A stretch of 64,000 nucleotides of DNA from Datisca glomerata (taxonomy: Eukaryota; Streptophyta; Magnoliopsida; Cucurbitales; Datiscaceae): assembly GCA_003255025.1 (NCBI GenBank), contig QANY01008070.1, positions 62,001 to 126,000 on the forward strand, written 5' to 3'. Shown piece after piece: positions 45,373-57,378 of this stretch. The first letter of the stretch is position 1. Every line of letters starts with the position of its first letter. A program made the position numbers and the translations under genes. The notes beneath the pieces are model-generated. The model made no database searches. It saw nothing but the letters and a program-made list of their open reading frames with translations, and had not been told where the DNA came from.

Positions 45373-45810
45373 GTAGTGTAAAATTAACAAAACTCATTCT
45401 CTCTCTCTACGAGTTTCTCTCTCTCAAATATGGGCAAAACCCCATCAAATTTCTCCTTCTTATTCGTCCAAAATTCAAGCTTTTCAGAAAAAAGAAAAAA
45501 ATGAACTTCAAACAATATTCCAAAAAAATAATAAATATTCTCAGAAAATTTATAAACAGGAAAAACTCATGAAAATTCAAGCTTTCCAGAAATTAAGAAG
45601 AAAATAAAACTTATACATGTTCCAGAAAGAAGTAAGAAGCAAATGAAGGAAGAAAATGAAGAAGAAAATGAAAGGTAAACATGTAACTTCACAAATGTAT
45701 TTAAAGTGGAAAGTGGGCCAGGAGTCAGGGTAAACAAAAATTAATGTAAGGGTTGATTTTTATAAAATGGTTTGTCTAAGGGTCTAGTTTAGCAAAAAAA
45801 CCCAAAGGGA

Positions 45811-46494
45811 AGCGGGCTGTTGCCAAGTTAGGTAAGATATACTTCTTTAGCTAATTTATATGGACTAGATTTGACTCAATCTGTTTTAAAATTTAATATT
45901 TTATTTAATTTTTTTGGTTAATAGACCAGATCTAACTTCTTATTTGTCGTTGGAAGCTCAATGATAGGAAATTCAAATCCCCTTAAAAGAAGATGGTGGC
46001 TTTTTGATTCCTCTATAGTTACCAAGTTTAAAGTTTATACCATTGATTGGTCGACCTTTTCGTTTAAGATATCTATAAGAGTGGTGTGGAATGACCGAGA
46101 GTTGTCTCATGCTTATGTTCTTAATTTAGTTATATTAGTCAATGTGATATTATTTTCTCAATACACCTTGTTATGTGTGAGTCGTTCTTTTGCATAACTC
46201 TTAAATGGAAATGTAATATGAGTCAATTCATGCTTGAATTGACTTTGATATCATGTTAAAATTTTGAGATGTAATTCATACCCAAAGATAGCTCATGAAA
46301 TTGAGGGTTAACTCAAGTTTTTTATTCCTAACTCAACTATTTTCAACATATGTGAGATCTTTTCCTCAACAAGCTCTAACCAAAAGGGGCATTAGAGAAA
46401 ATTTTATGGAGCTAGTTAGTATTGTATCGAGACTGGTCTAAATTAAGATCATCTCATATGAGAATTTACATTGATCCAATGGTAGATCAACCTT
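45811..46494. other. Intergenic, possible old repeat remnants
   Basis: No gene recognised. TTTGATATCATGTTAAAATT at about 46244 resembles the TGATACCATG motif often found near plant LTR internal borders, so an old retroelement fragment is possible. Confidence 0.35.
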
Positions 46495-47248
46495 GATACT
46501 TGTGTACGCACAAATTTCGTTATTAGAAAAATCGACCAATGAAAATTGATGACAAATATAAATTTGTATTGATAATTTTGATGCGTACAATATCTGTTTG
46601 TGAATTCTTTACAAAGAATAATCATATGATTATTATCCTATATTGAACTTCAATTCGAGGCTCGATAGTGAATTTCTCAGATTGAAGGTTGAATCTTCTA
46701 CGCTTGTGAAGGTAAAAGACTCGGATGAATTCTTCTTGAATCTCTAGGCTTCAAGCTTGTTTAGAGATCAATCGAACTCGTTGTATAACTTAAACATCTT
46801 AAACTTGAAATAAAACTTTGTAGAATTCTTGAAATTCTTCTTTTTGAACTCTGAAGTTTCTTCGGGTCTTCTGAGAGCTTTTGTGTCTCTAGAAAACTTC
46901 TGTCTTGTAAAAGTAGACTCCCAACTATTTATAGAGGTCTTGAGGGAGGTCTAGTGACACGTAGCTAAATTTTACTGGCTATTTAAGATAACAAATGTCA
47001 TTATTTTATTTGACGTGTTGCGTCATTAAGACATGTGACATTTTTTCATTTTTGACGTGTTGTGTCATTAAGACACGTGGCATTTTTTCATTTTTCATAA
47101 AGTAAAGCTTTGTCCAATCATTTCTTGACACTTGACATAATTCGACTGATTTTTAAAAATGACACATGTTAATTTTTCATTGGTGATGATGGACTCACTA
47201 ATTTATGACGTGGTGAATTTTGATTGGCTCAAAATTTAGTGTCCGACA
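46495..47248 (-). repeat. 3' LTR of the gypsy element (left border approximate)
   Basis: Starts on the - strand with TGTCGGACACTAAATTTTGA at 47248, directly after a polypurine tract. The far end is set at TATCA near 46495 because LTRs end in CA; this is a guess. Contains a 42-bp direct duplication at 47011-47094. Confidence 0.55.
47011..47094. repeat. Tandem 42-bp duplication in the gypsy LTR
   Basis: Two copies of TGACGTGTTG(C/T)GTCATTAAG, then ACA(T/C)GTG(A/G)CATTTTTTC. TGACG and CACGTG cores suggest possible bZIP sites within the LTR. Confidence 0.85.
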
Positions 47249-47262
47249 AATGCCCCCTCGAG
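47249..47262 (-). other. Polypurine tract of the gypsy element
   Basis: Minus strand GAGGGGGCATT directly before the 3' LTR start. Confidence 0.65.
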
Positions 47263-47819
47263 GCTTGATCACGACGCGGTTAGAGTATGATGAGTAAGCG
47301 AGCCTCGAATTTGAGGTTGATTGTCTCTTTTTGTTTTTGTGATCGATTTCATCTCCGAAAAGATTAATTTCAAAAATCTATAATTTAACAAATATGGCAA
47401 AGTGAGAAACAGAAGAATTTCATCACTTTAACAATTTGATAAGCTAATCTCTTCCTCCTTTTTTAACAGAAAAACTAATATGCTTTGTTTTGTAACTAAC
47501 AAATCCTTTATTTATGACTTTGGCTCTTCTCATTACCCATTTCGAATTATGCGGCTGTAGAAATCTTTTTTAACCGATTCGAAATTTTTATCTTGAAGCA
47601 ACAACTAGTATTTTGAGGTTCTTTCAACTTCACGTTAAAGTTGATTCCTTTATTCTCTTCCATCTTCTTTTCATTTCTTTTTTTTTTTCACATCATCTTC
47701 TTTTCTTTTAACTTGTCGTAATTATCTATGATTTTTTATGTGTGTCAATCAATCTATTATTTTCTTTGTTTGTGAACGCTATGAATCTAAAGTAGTGAAA
47801 TCCTCTATTTTTAGCGGCA

Positions 47820-48375
47820 TTTGATCTTTCCCTGCAATCGTGTTTTCTTAAAGTGCGAGGGTTTCCTTCGCCAACTTTGGTGAGGACAAATTTTCCCGCA
47901 TCGGCGTTCCTCTAGAGTGCGAGGGTTTCCTTCGCTGACTTTGGTGATGACACATTTTCCCGCAGTGGAGTTCCCCTTAAGTGTGAGTTTCCTTCACCGA
48001 CTTTGGTGACGACACCTTTTCCCACAGTGGCGTTCTCCCAGAGTGTGAGGGTTTCCTTCGCCGACTTTGGTGACGACACCTTTTTCCCGCAGTGACGTTC
48101 CCCCAGAGTGCGAGGGTTTCAATCGTCGACTTTGGCTATGACACCTTTTCTGCAGTGGTTCCCCCAGAGTGCGAGGGTTTCCTTCGTCGACTTTGATGAT
48201 GACACATTTTCCCACAATGGCGTTCCCCCAGAGTGCGAGGGTTTCCTTCACTGATTTTGGTGACGACACATTTTTTCATAGTGGCGTTCCCCCAGAGTGT
48301 GAGGGTTTCCTTCGCAGACTTTGATGAGGATACTTTTTTCGATAGTGTCGTTCCCCTAGAGTGTGAGAGATTTCT
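47820..48375. repeat. Minisatellite, about 64 bp x 8-9, in the gypsy 3' tail
   Basis: Units carry GAGGGTTTCCTTCG, CGACTTTGGTGACGACAC, TTTTCCCGCAGTGGCG and TTCCCCCAGAGTG, repeating every 60-65 bases. Open frames across it on either strand are periodic artefacts. Confidence 0.9.
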
Positions 48376-48622
48376 CAGAGCTTTGTTTACGATCGTATTA
48401 CGTTCTTTCAATGACAAAGTGAAATCTAAGAGTGCATGAGATTTTTACAAAGCTTTGACGTGTCATCTTCTGTCATTTCTTTTATATTACTTGCATTTAT
48501 ACTTTTATCCTTACATTTGTTACTTGATCTTTATAATACATTGTCTTTCTTTTGTTGGATTCAATAGAATGTGCTAAAAATTTGACCATGTGTCACATTG
48601 GTGATTTTTTTAACTAGACTGA

Positions 48623-48790
48623 GGATGTTTGCTCCCAGGCTGTCTACGTACCCTTGTAGAAAATGGATCAAGTCAAATCGTAGTTCTTTGAGTTTTTTAT
48701 TGATTGAACTGGACCAAGGAGATTTTCTCCTAGGCTGCCTACGTACCCTTATAGAAAATGGATCAAGTCAGATCATAGTTCATTGACAAT
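48623..48790. repeat. 94-bp tandem duplication, gypsy 3' tail
   Basis: TCCCAGGCTGTCTACGTACC at about 48632 recurs as TCCTAGGCTGCCTACGTACC at about 48727, each followed by ATGGATCAAGTCA and TAGTTC. GGCTGCCTACGTACCC is a motif I know from untranslated parts of plant retrotransposons. Confidence 0.75.
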
Positions 48791-48880
48791 TTCTTCTAGT
48801 ATCATGAAAAGTCTAAGCTCATATAGGAAATGAGCATCGTGCGGTTTAGGCTCGTGCGACGAGGAGCATCATGTCATCTT

Positions 48881-49850
48881 TCAAGAATAGTAGCGCTTCA
48901 GAAACTTCCCATTGATTGGAACAATCTTCAGACCATCTTTATCAGCAATTTTGTAAGCACCATTTGTGTAAAATTCTTGGACAACATATGGTTCATACCA
49001 TTTAGAAGAGAACTTGTTTCTTATGTGATGAGTAATGATGATATGTCTGTGAATAGCGAGCACTAAGTCACCTACCTGAAATGATCTTCGTCATACTTTT
49101 CTATTGAATGCCTTAGACATCCAAGTTTGATAGCATTCAAGGTGTTGTTATGCTTCAAGTCTATTTTCATCAAGTGCATCTAACTCTTCCAAATGTAGCC
49201 TCACATTTTCTTTTTTAGTCATTCCTTCCTGAATTCGAAGTGATCGAATTTGTCGTTCAAGGGGTAAAACTGCTTCCACACCGTAGACTAAAGAATATGG
49301 TGTAGCTTGTGTTGGGGTTTGAAAGGTGGTTCGATACACCTAGAGAGCTTTACCGACTTTGTCATGGCAATCTCACTTTGTTTAAGACACCACTTTCTTC
49401 AAAAGATTACAAAGTGTTTTGTTGAATTCCCCTGCAAGCCCATTTGCTAGTACGTTATACATAGAATACTTGTACTACTTGAAATCAAACTTCTTACAAA
49501 GCTTATCCATGAGGTTATTAGAGAATTGCTTTCCATCATCAGTGATGATGTATCGAGGCACACCGTAACGGTAAATGATATGTGTTCTGACAAAATTAAC
49601 ATCTTCTTTCTTGGATTCCTTTAGAGGTATGGCTTCTACCCATTTTGAGAAGTAATCTGTTCCAGCAAGTATGTAAGGATTCCCCCTTGATGACTTTGGA
49701 TTCAGAGGGCCAACGAGATCAAGTTCTCACCCCTCAAATGGCCAAGACACTACTGTTGGATGCAAAGGTTCTGACAGTTTATGGATGGTGGATGAAGTTG
49801 GCATGAAATTGACAAGCATCACACTTCTAGGCATAAGTCATCAAGTCTTG
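48881..49850 (-). pseudogene. gypsy integrase, C-terminal two thirds
   Basis: Read leftwards from the copia junction: MTYA, CDACQFHANF-like zinc-finger end, catalytic-core pieces, then MYRTTFQTPTQATPYSLVYG and AVLPLERQIRSLRIQEG (49339-49148), and the C-terminal SKWYEPYVVQEFYTNGAYKI with GKFLKRYYS, stop at 48881. Several stops break it. The N-terminal part continues beyond the copia insertion at 54515. Confidence 0.85.
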
Positions 49851-50955
49851 TATTGGAATTATGTCCATAAAGTAGAGTGTAATAACTATTTATTAGTATT
49901 TAGTTATTTCTCAAACATTTTGTATTACTGAATTTAATGAATGAATGAAAGTTTTTCTATTAATTAAAGTGTTTTTATAATTTACTCAAGTCCTGAAATT
50001 ATTGTCAACGCAAGAAGAGTAAAGACAAATGGGTCTTCCAGACAAACTCTTCTAAAATAGTTTAGAACGTTATTCACAGTTTTAGGATCAACTGAGCAAT
50101 TGAGTCCTAATTTATTCATGTGGGTCCATTAGGTATCAGGAGTAGCTCATGAGAACAAGAATAGAAGAACAAGATCAGTTGGGCTGAAATATGTTTTGGG
50201 CCAATGTGTATTTGCTGAACACATATATGATGGGTGTTGTCACTTAATTAGTCAAGAGAAATTAATTAATGTTCAAATTAAATCATTTATTATTTTCTAA
50301 TTAGTAAATAAGAGAAATTAATTAATTAATTAATGGAGATCAATTTAATTTATCAATTTGGATGAATGAATTTGGATACAACATTGACTCGGAGGAAATG
50401 TAGAAATTTTTGACAATGGCAAATAATATGGGGGTGAATTTTTGGCAATTTGGTATATAGGGGTATATGTACAAATTTCATAAATTATTATATAAGAGAT
50501 GGTATTAGGGTTGTCTCTCTAAGCATGTTGACACAACCCTAATCATACAGAGCAGAAAAAGGTTTCTTTCTCCCCCTTTTACTGTTGTCTCTGAATTTAT
50601 AGAGGAAGAAAAATTTATTTCTCAGTTGTTTTGAAAACCCACATTCAGTTTCTAAAAGCATCATCTAGAGATATACTTCTGAATCCAACCAGTGGTTGTT
50701 GGTGCGAAGACTAATTGAAGTTCTTGGATTTGAAGATCGAAGAGCGCGCAACATTTAATAAGGATTCCACCAATTCAGAATGTTTCTGATACAACGAAAA
50801 TGTATAATTATGTCTAATCTAAATATGCATGATCTGTAGTTTGGTTTTAATGTTTAATACGATTAAATATGTTTTAGAAATTTTTTTAATATTCTTCCCA
50901 TGAACCGTTCATAGTTCAAAGATATTTTCTTTAAATTTTAAAACCCGATCCAACA
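49851..50955 (+). repeat. 5' LTR of the second copia element
   Basis: 1105 bp, TATTGGAATTATG to GATCCAACA. From about 50195 onward it matches the 3' LTR closely; the first 340 bp do not align by eye to the presumed start of the 3' LTR. Confidence 0.8.
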
Positions 50956-51283
50956 ATTGTTATCGGAGCCTTGGGTTCTAGATCATGTATATTTAGATTA
51001 ACACGTATGTATCGAGATGTTCAGATATTGACATATAATTGTGTATGGTAAATTCAGAAATGATTTGAATATGTTTTTATGAAGGACACATAACTATTGG
51101 CTCTAGCGTTTTATTTTTCAATTTTAGAATTGATGTACACATAATTTGTGGCATAGAATTTTATGTAATTTATTTTTCTTGCAAAATTTGTAGATTTAAA
51201 TTCCACGTAATCACCGCCGCCTTGAAAAGTCGCCTTAAAAAAATGCCACGATCGCCGCCGCCATTCTCGTCGCCCAAGTTGAT

Positions 51284-51600
51284 ATGATCATTGAGACTCT
51301 GTCTGATACTTTTGAGAACTTCAAACTTAATTATTCGATGAATAAGTTGATGTACTCACTTCTTGAGCTAATGAAGGAGTTGCAAGCTACTGAGACCCTG
51401 TTTCTAAGGGGCAAGAGGAAGACTGGAGAGGCAAACTTTACTGAAAATAAGCCTTCCACCTCTGACGCTAAAAAGAAACACAAGAGATATTTGAAGAAGG
51501 CTAAGAAGCAGAACTCAAAAGCTGTGAAAGGCAAGGGTACTGTAAAAGTGAACAAGTCGAAAGACAAGTGTCATCATTATGGAGCCGCTGGTCATTAAAA
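51284..51600 (+). pseudogene. copia gag fragment with zinc knuckle
   Basis: Reads LSDTFENFKLNYSMNKLMYS, LLELMKELQATETL, a Lys-rich stretch and DKCHHYGAAGH, a CCHC knuckle whose first two Cys are C-H-H-Y, so one Cys is lost. TAA follows. The gag N-terminal part is absent upstream, where 250 bp of leader-like sequence stand instead. Confidence 0.8.
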
Positions 51601-53057
51601 ACGCAACTGCGCAGACTATCTCAAAGAGTTGAGATCTAAAAGTATAGTACTTGTTATTGAGGCTTGTTATGTGGTTGACTCTACTTTTTCTTGAACTGTA
51701 GACTATGCAGCCACTAACCATATTTGTTGTTCCCTGTAGGGGTGCAAAAAAATCAGAAGGCTTAACAAGGGCGAGTTCAACTTTCATTAGAGAAATGGAG
51801 CACTAGTATCGGTCGTATCTATGGGAACTATTAAATGGTCATCTAATAATAGTTTTAAGGTTTTATGTGATGTTTATTATATCCCAGTTTTTGGGAAGAA
51901 CCTTATTTCAGTAGCTAGTTTAATTGAGCAATGATTCAATTTGAAATTCATTGATAAAGATATTAGTATTTTTAGAAATGACGGCTTAATTACTATTGTA
52001 CGTTTGATAAATAAACTATTCTACGTAAAACCAATAGTTCTAATGATATATGACACTGAAGTGAATGTTGATTCACAAGGCACTTACGCACGAGCATATT
52101 AGCCTGGACATGATTAATAGACTTACGAAGGATGGTACTTTGCAAAATTTAAGTGTGCGATCACACCCCCATGTGAATCCTGTATCGAATGTAGAATGAT
52201 CAAGAGACCATTTTCAACAAAGCGTGAAAATGCCACTCAATGCTTGGAACTCGTACATAGTGATGTATGTGGGTAATTGAATATCAAAGCAAGAGGAGAT
52301 TATGAATACTTTGTCTCCTTAACTGATGACTATGCACCAAAAGCTTGAAACCTTTGAAAAGTTCAAAGAGTATAAGGTTATGGTTGAGAAGCAATTAGAT
52401 AAATAAATCAAAACACTATGATACGATCGTGATGGAGAGTACTTGCTAGGAGAGTTAGAAGACTTTATTAAGGAATAAGGTACTCTTTCTCAGCTTAGAG
52501 CACCTGACACTCCAGAATAGAATGGTGTGTGAGAGAAAAGGAATTAAACTCTGATGGATATGGTTAGATCCATGATGTGCTTTCATCTCTCCCAGATTCG
52601 TTCTGGGGATATGCCTTTGAAACAACAATATACATTCTGATTAGAGTTTCTTTGAAGACGGTGCCTGGCACACCATATGAAAGATTGAATGGACGAAAGT
52701 CATATTTTAACCACTCATGAATATGGGGGTGCCCAGTACATGTTCTTAAATAGAATAGAGGTAAGTTAGCCAGTCGATTAAAATTATGCATGTTTGTAGG
52801 ATATCCCAAAAGAATGAGGGGGTATGTCTTTTATAGTCCAAAATGATGAGAAAATATTCATTAGCAAGAATGCATGTTTTCTTGAAGAAGACTATATAGG
52901 AAGTGTGAAGCCGAGAAACACTCTTGTGCTAGAGGAATTATTGAGTGGGACGACACTGACTCCCCAATCAGGAACTGTTCCTGATTCAATAATGGAAGAA
53001 CCACAGTCTCGAGGCATGGAAGTGGAGACTCTAACGGTTGACCTAGACATGTTATGA
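51601..53057 (+). pseudogene. copia protease-integrase remnants, RT deleted
   Basis: VLCDVYYIPVFGKNLISVAS (protease side), HLSLDMINRLTKDGTLQNL and PVSNVE (GAG-pre-integrase), NAWNSYIV in shifted frame, and VFISKNACFLEEDYI-like with KPRNTLVLEELLSG (52824-53057). Frames change repeatedly. No YVDD or RNase H block follows; the 3' LTR region begins within 100 bp. Confidence 0.8.
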
Positions 53058-53734
53058 AACATGTTGAATAGACCAGTAACAAATTAGCTTGGAGCAAAGC
53101 CGTTTATTTATCTGTAAATCTAATTGTTACACTTTAAATGTATTTTCATAATTACCATAATCCTGAGGTGAATACGAAAGTTGACCTTGTTACTTATGAT
53201 CTTTGATACCCAATGGAGTGAGTTCAAATTGCCGGACAATACATCAGCTGTTGGGAACGTGATTAAACTAAATTGGAGTTACGTGATTCACAGATATGTA
53301 AATACGTGGTTAGATTACAAAATGCAATAATATCACCTTATGTTTTATTGATTTGTGTGTGAATAAATTAACTTGGTCAGGTACTCGATGAAATGAATTA
53401 TTGAATAAGACATGGTGAATTGTACGAGACAATTCATTATTATGTTTTTCTTATTCACGGTCAATAAATGAGTTGTGAAAATAATAACAAGAGGGGTAAA
53501 ATAGTATTTTTATATCCCGCTCTTGTTACTAATATTCACGAAGGATAATATGTTAAAATATTATGTAGACTATGAAATAAAAGAGTTTATTTACACCAAC
53601 AAAAAATGTAGAACGTATGAATCGAGAGTTGATTCAGTATCGAACCTATAATGGAGTCGTAAGGTGTCACGATTAAATATGTTAGAAATTTATAGAGATA
53701 AATTCGCTGGGTATTTGAATCATATAGATTTGTT

Positions 53735-54514
53735 TTGGGTCAAGGTGTATATCCAGAACCCATATGTGATGAGTGTTGTCACTTAATTAATGAAGAGTAA
53801 TTAATTAATGTTCAGATAAATTAATTTGTTATTTTCTAGTTATTAGATAATTAGTAAATAACATAAATTAATTAATTGATGAAAATCAATTTAATTTATC
53901 AATTTAGATTGATGAATTTGGACACAACATTGACACTAAGGGAATGTGAAAATTTTCGGCAATGAAAAATAATATGGGGATGAATTTTTTGCAAGTTAGC
54001 ATATAGGGGTATGTGTGTAAATTTTATAAATTATTATATAAGGGATGGCATTAAGGTTGAATCTCTAAGTGTGTTGACACACACAGAGTAGAAAAAAATT
54101 TCTCTCTCCCTCTCCTATTGTTGCCGTCGAATTCATAGAGGAAGAAAATGAATTTTACTTCCTCAGCTGTTTTGAGAGCCCACACTCAGTTCCTAAAAGC
54201 ATCATCTAGATATATATTTCTGAATCTAACGAGTGATTGTTGGTGCGAAAACTAATTGGAGTTCTTGGATTTGAAGATCGAAGAGCGTGAAGTATTTAAT
54301 AAGGATTCCACCAATTCAGAAAGTCTCCGATACAACGAAAATGTATAAATTGTTTGTACCTCCTTCTAAATACGTCTAATCTAAATATGCATGATCTGTA
54401 GTTTGTTTTAATTTTTAATATGATTAAATATATTTTAGAAAAAATTTTGATATTCCACCCACTAACCGTTCGTGGTTCTAAGACATTCTTTAAATTTTAA
54501 AACCCGATCCAACA
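53735..54514 (+). repeat. 3' LTR of the second copia element (aligned part)
   Basis: Matches 50198-50955 base for base with scattered changes. The LTR must begin earlier, between about 53060 and 53735, but I cannot place its start. Confidence 0.75.
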
Positions 54515-56665
54515 TCTTGTACCATTGTTAGCCAGTAATATCCCAATCTTTTAATCTTGTAATAAAGCTTTGGTCTTGATCGATGAGCACCACAAACATC
54601 AAAGTGAACTTCTTCTAATGCATACTAAGCTTTTTCTTGTCTTAAGCATCGAAGAAAAAACCTATCAAACGAACGTCAGTATAGGGTGTCTTTGAAATAA
54701 ATGAATCATGCCGCTCGCCTGTGTATTTGAACTTTATGAAGCATCTCCTTGGGTAATTTTCCATGTTGTAAATACTCAATGATCAGTTGTCGCCAATACT
54801 CTTCTTCAACTTCGCAAACTGGAATTATATTAGACTTTTCTTGCTTGTCATCAATTGATGGGATCATCCATTTCTGGCAAACTAGCACATTGACATTTTC
54901 TTCACCCAATATTGATAAAGTTGTAGCCAAGTTAGCTAATGCATCAGCTTGATGATTTTCTGCTCTTGGGACATGTTCAAGAGAAATACTTTCAGATTTC
55001 TACATTAGTCATTTTGCATACTTGAAGTATGGAATTAGATCATCCTTCTTCACATCATATTGCATCATTAATTGATTTATAATAAGTTTTGACTCACCAT
55101 ACACTTTCGAGTTTGTCAACTCCAATTTCTAGGGTCATTTCAAGGCCAATTGTTAACGCCTAATATTTAGCCACATTGTTAGAGCATAATTCACTTAATA
55201 CGAAGTTGTATGGTAAGATCTGTCTCTTCGGCGTGACAAAAATTACCCCGGCTCCAGCTTCATCTTATCTTGTCGCGCCATCAAATAACATTATCCAAGG
55301 AGTGCGAGTCTCGATATAGAACACTTCTTCATCAGGAAGGTCTTCCGAGAGTTTCCATTCTGACGGTACTAGGTGATCTGCTAAGAAGTATGCCAATGCT
55401 TGTCCCTTTACTGCCTTTTGAGGTACGTAAACGATGTCAAATTGTTGAAGTAATACAACCCACTTTGCTAGTCATCCAGAGGTCACTGGCCTAGAAAGTA
55501 CATACTTAATGGGATCAGCCTTGGCTATCAACCGTATAGTGAACGCTTGTATGAAATGCCTTAACTTATCAATGGTGAAGACGAGAGCGAGACATGTCTT
55601 CTCAATAGGCGAATAGTTCAACTCAACTCCATTTAGGGTTCGACTAACGTAGTACAATACCTTTTCTTTTCCTTCTTCATTTTTTTGTACTGGAAGAGAT
55701 ACAAAAGATTTTTATTGTGAGGCAATGTACAATACAAGTGGTTTACTCGGTATCAGAGCTCTCAAAATAGGAGGGTGAAGCAAGTACTTCTTGATGCTTT
55801 CAAAAGTTTTTCTACATGCTTCATCCCATTCACAATGGGTGTTTTTCTTCATTAGACAATTGAATGGTTGACATCGTCCTGCCAAATTTGATATGAACCT
55901 TCGAATGTAGGCAAGACGTCCTTGAATACTTCTAAGTTCCTTTAGATTTTGTGGCTCAAGCATTTTCTAGATCGCATCTATCTTTGACCGGTCTATTTCT
56001 ATTCCTCGTTGTCTTACCACAAAGCCAAGAAACTTGCCCGATGTAACTCCAAAGGCACACTTGATTGGATTCATCTTGAATTGATATTTCCTAAGTCGAT
56101 TAAGGATATTGTGTAGATCTTGCAAATGGTCTCTCCTTTATTTCATCTTTGCCACTAAGTCATCAACATAACACTCAACATTCTGTAGATCTTGATATGT
56201 AGCGCCAATATTCTTCAGTTCAAAGGGCATGACATTATAACAATAGATTCCTTTTAGAGTTCGGAAGCTAGTAATCTCTTTGTCTTGTTGAGCCATTCTT
56301 ATGTAGTTGTAGCCAGAAGACCCATCCATAAAAGATAGTGCTTCATGACATGTGGTTGCATCAATCTTTAACTCTGTTATAGGCAATGGGAAGTCATCTT
56401 TTAGGCATGCATTGTTGAGATCGCAGAAGCCAACGCAGACACGAATTTGTTTGTTCTTTTTCTTCACAGGGGAAATATTTACAATCCATGTAGGGTATTT
56501 AACTTCAGGAATGAAGACGACCTCAACTAGCTTGTTGACTTCAGGTCGGAAGTGACGTTGTGCTTGACGAGCCGAACTCTATGTTTCATAACTAAATTAT
56601 GAACTGCTATCATTGGATCTAGGCTCAAAATTTCCTTGTAGCTCCAAGTAAAGACATTTTTATAT
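54515..56665 (-). pseudogene. gypsy reverse transcriptase and RNase H
   Basis: Read leftwards: NVFTWSYKEI, then the RT core RVCVGFCDLNNACLKDDFPL, SFMDGSSGYNYIRMAQQDKE, RTLKGIYCYNVMPFELKN and the catalytic ECYVDDLVAKMK (56467-56138). Between TYQ and NVECYVDD about 15 residues are missing. The thumb follows (FISNLAGRCQPFNCLMKKN, 55963-55712), then RNase H (MYYVSRTLNGVELNYSPIEK, 55657-55472) and the second RNase H-like part to 54706. DFRDLN is DLNN with C in place of R, one sign of decay. Stops separate all pieces. Confidence 0.88.
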
Positions 56666-57378
56666 CAAGGTTGTCAGGATCGCGATCTTGCCTATCAATT
56701 CTTAATAATTTATTAGTAAAAAATATATCTATGCTAATGATACTTTAATATATTGAAAGAAATGATTATATTAAGTAGAGTTCTCATACTTTTAAGTTTT
56801 GAAGAAAGAAGTTTAATATAAAATGTTCAAGACAAGTAAACATAATAATATTTAATTATCAAAATTAATGTCTTCATTGGTTCTTCTATCACCGATGTTA
56901 TCATCATCAATCTCCTCATCATCATGTTCAGAATCATTACTTTCTCCAACCAATAGAGTCATCATTTATTTCCCTTGAACCACAACCACCATCGAGATTT
57001 TGATCAACATCACATAATTAATGTATTTCCATGTCTTTTTCTTTCTCAAAAATTTCAAACACATCATTATCACCAAAATAAGGACAGAACAAAAAATTCT
57101 ACAGAATTGCTAACAACTCAATATTCTGAAACTCGTTGATTTCCATAAAGGCAACTCATTCATCCATGTAAAAACCATAAAAGAAGCATGTAAAATTATG
57201 ATTGAAATTTTTGACAAGATTGTTGTCAGGATCGCGATTCTGAATCATGATCCAGATCACGATCTTGACACGATCCTACTCAAATGCGACTATTGTATGA
57301 GATCCAGATTGTTGGGCCCCTGTAGGATCGTAGCATCATAGGATCATACAATCTAGATCATGATCCTGACAACCTTGC
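56666..57378. mobile_element. Small hAT-like element, copy B (713 bp)
   Basis: Perfectly matching ends CAAGGTTGTCAGGATC (left) and, inverted, GCAAGGTTGTCAGGATC (right). TTTATAT flanks it at 56659-56665 and 57379-57385. The part 56690-56860 is the inverted homologue of copy A. The part 56880-57215, read leftwards, ends in DDEEIDDDNIGDRRTNEDIN, an acidic stretch reminiscent of hAT transposase C-termini. GGATCGCGATCC-like palindromes fill the ends. It interrupts the gypsy frame between FSMEYK and the NVFTWSYKEI side. Confidence 0.8.

Larger units (their letters stand above)
43622..45801. mobile_element. Non-autonomous MULE, 2.2 kb, deletion derivative of the large MULE
   Basis: Left end GGTTTTCTCTTTAATAAAA and inverted right end GTTTTTTTGCTAAACTAGA share TTTTATAAAAATCAAC with each other further in and align with the ends of the 18.4-kb MULE. 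The right 300 bp (45470-45690) closely follow 38175-38420 of that element (AAATTCAAGCTTTC, TACATGTTC). Flanks CAAAAGGTA (43613) and CCAAAGGGA (45802) agree at 7 of 9 bases, a decayed 9-bp duplication. No transposase or ULP gene remains; the inside is mainly palindromic arrays. Confidence 0.78.
49851..54514 (+). mobile_element. Ty1/copia element nested in the gypsy integrase
   Basis: Exact 5-bp duplication TCTTG at 49846-49850 and 54515-54519. 5' LTR 49851-50955, a PBS-like TTATCGGAGCC at 50960, gag, a broken protease-integrase part, no reverse transcriptase, then the 3' LTR ending at 54514 (both LTRs end CCCGATCCAACA). About 2 kb of pol (RT and RNase H) is missing. Confidence 0.9.

Noticed and set aside
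45961..46197. 78-codon + strand frame
   Set aside because: No recognisable domain, no splice or codon signature, in repeat-rich sequence.
47994..48417. Minus-strand frames with repeated TLGERHCGK-like peptides
   Set aside because: Pure translation of the 64-bp minisatellite; no start context or homology.
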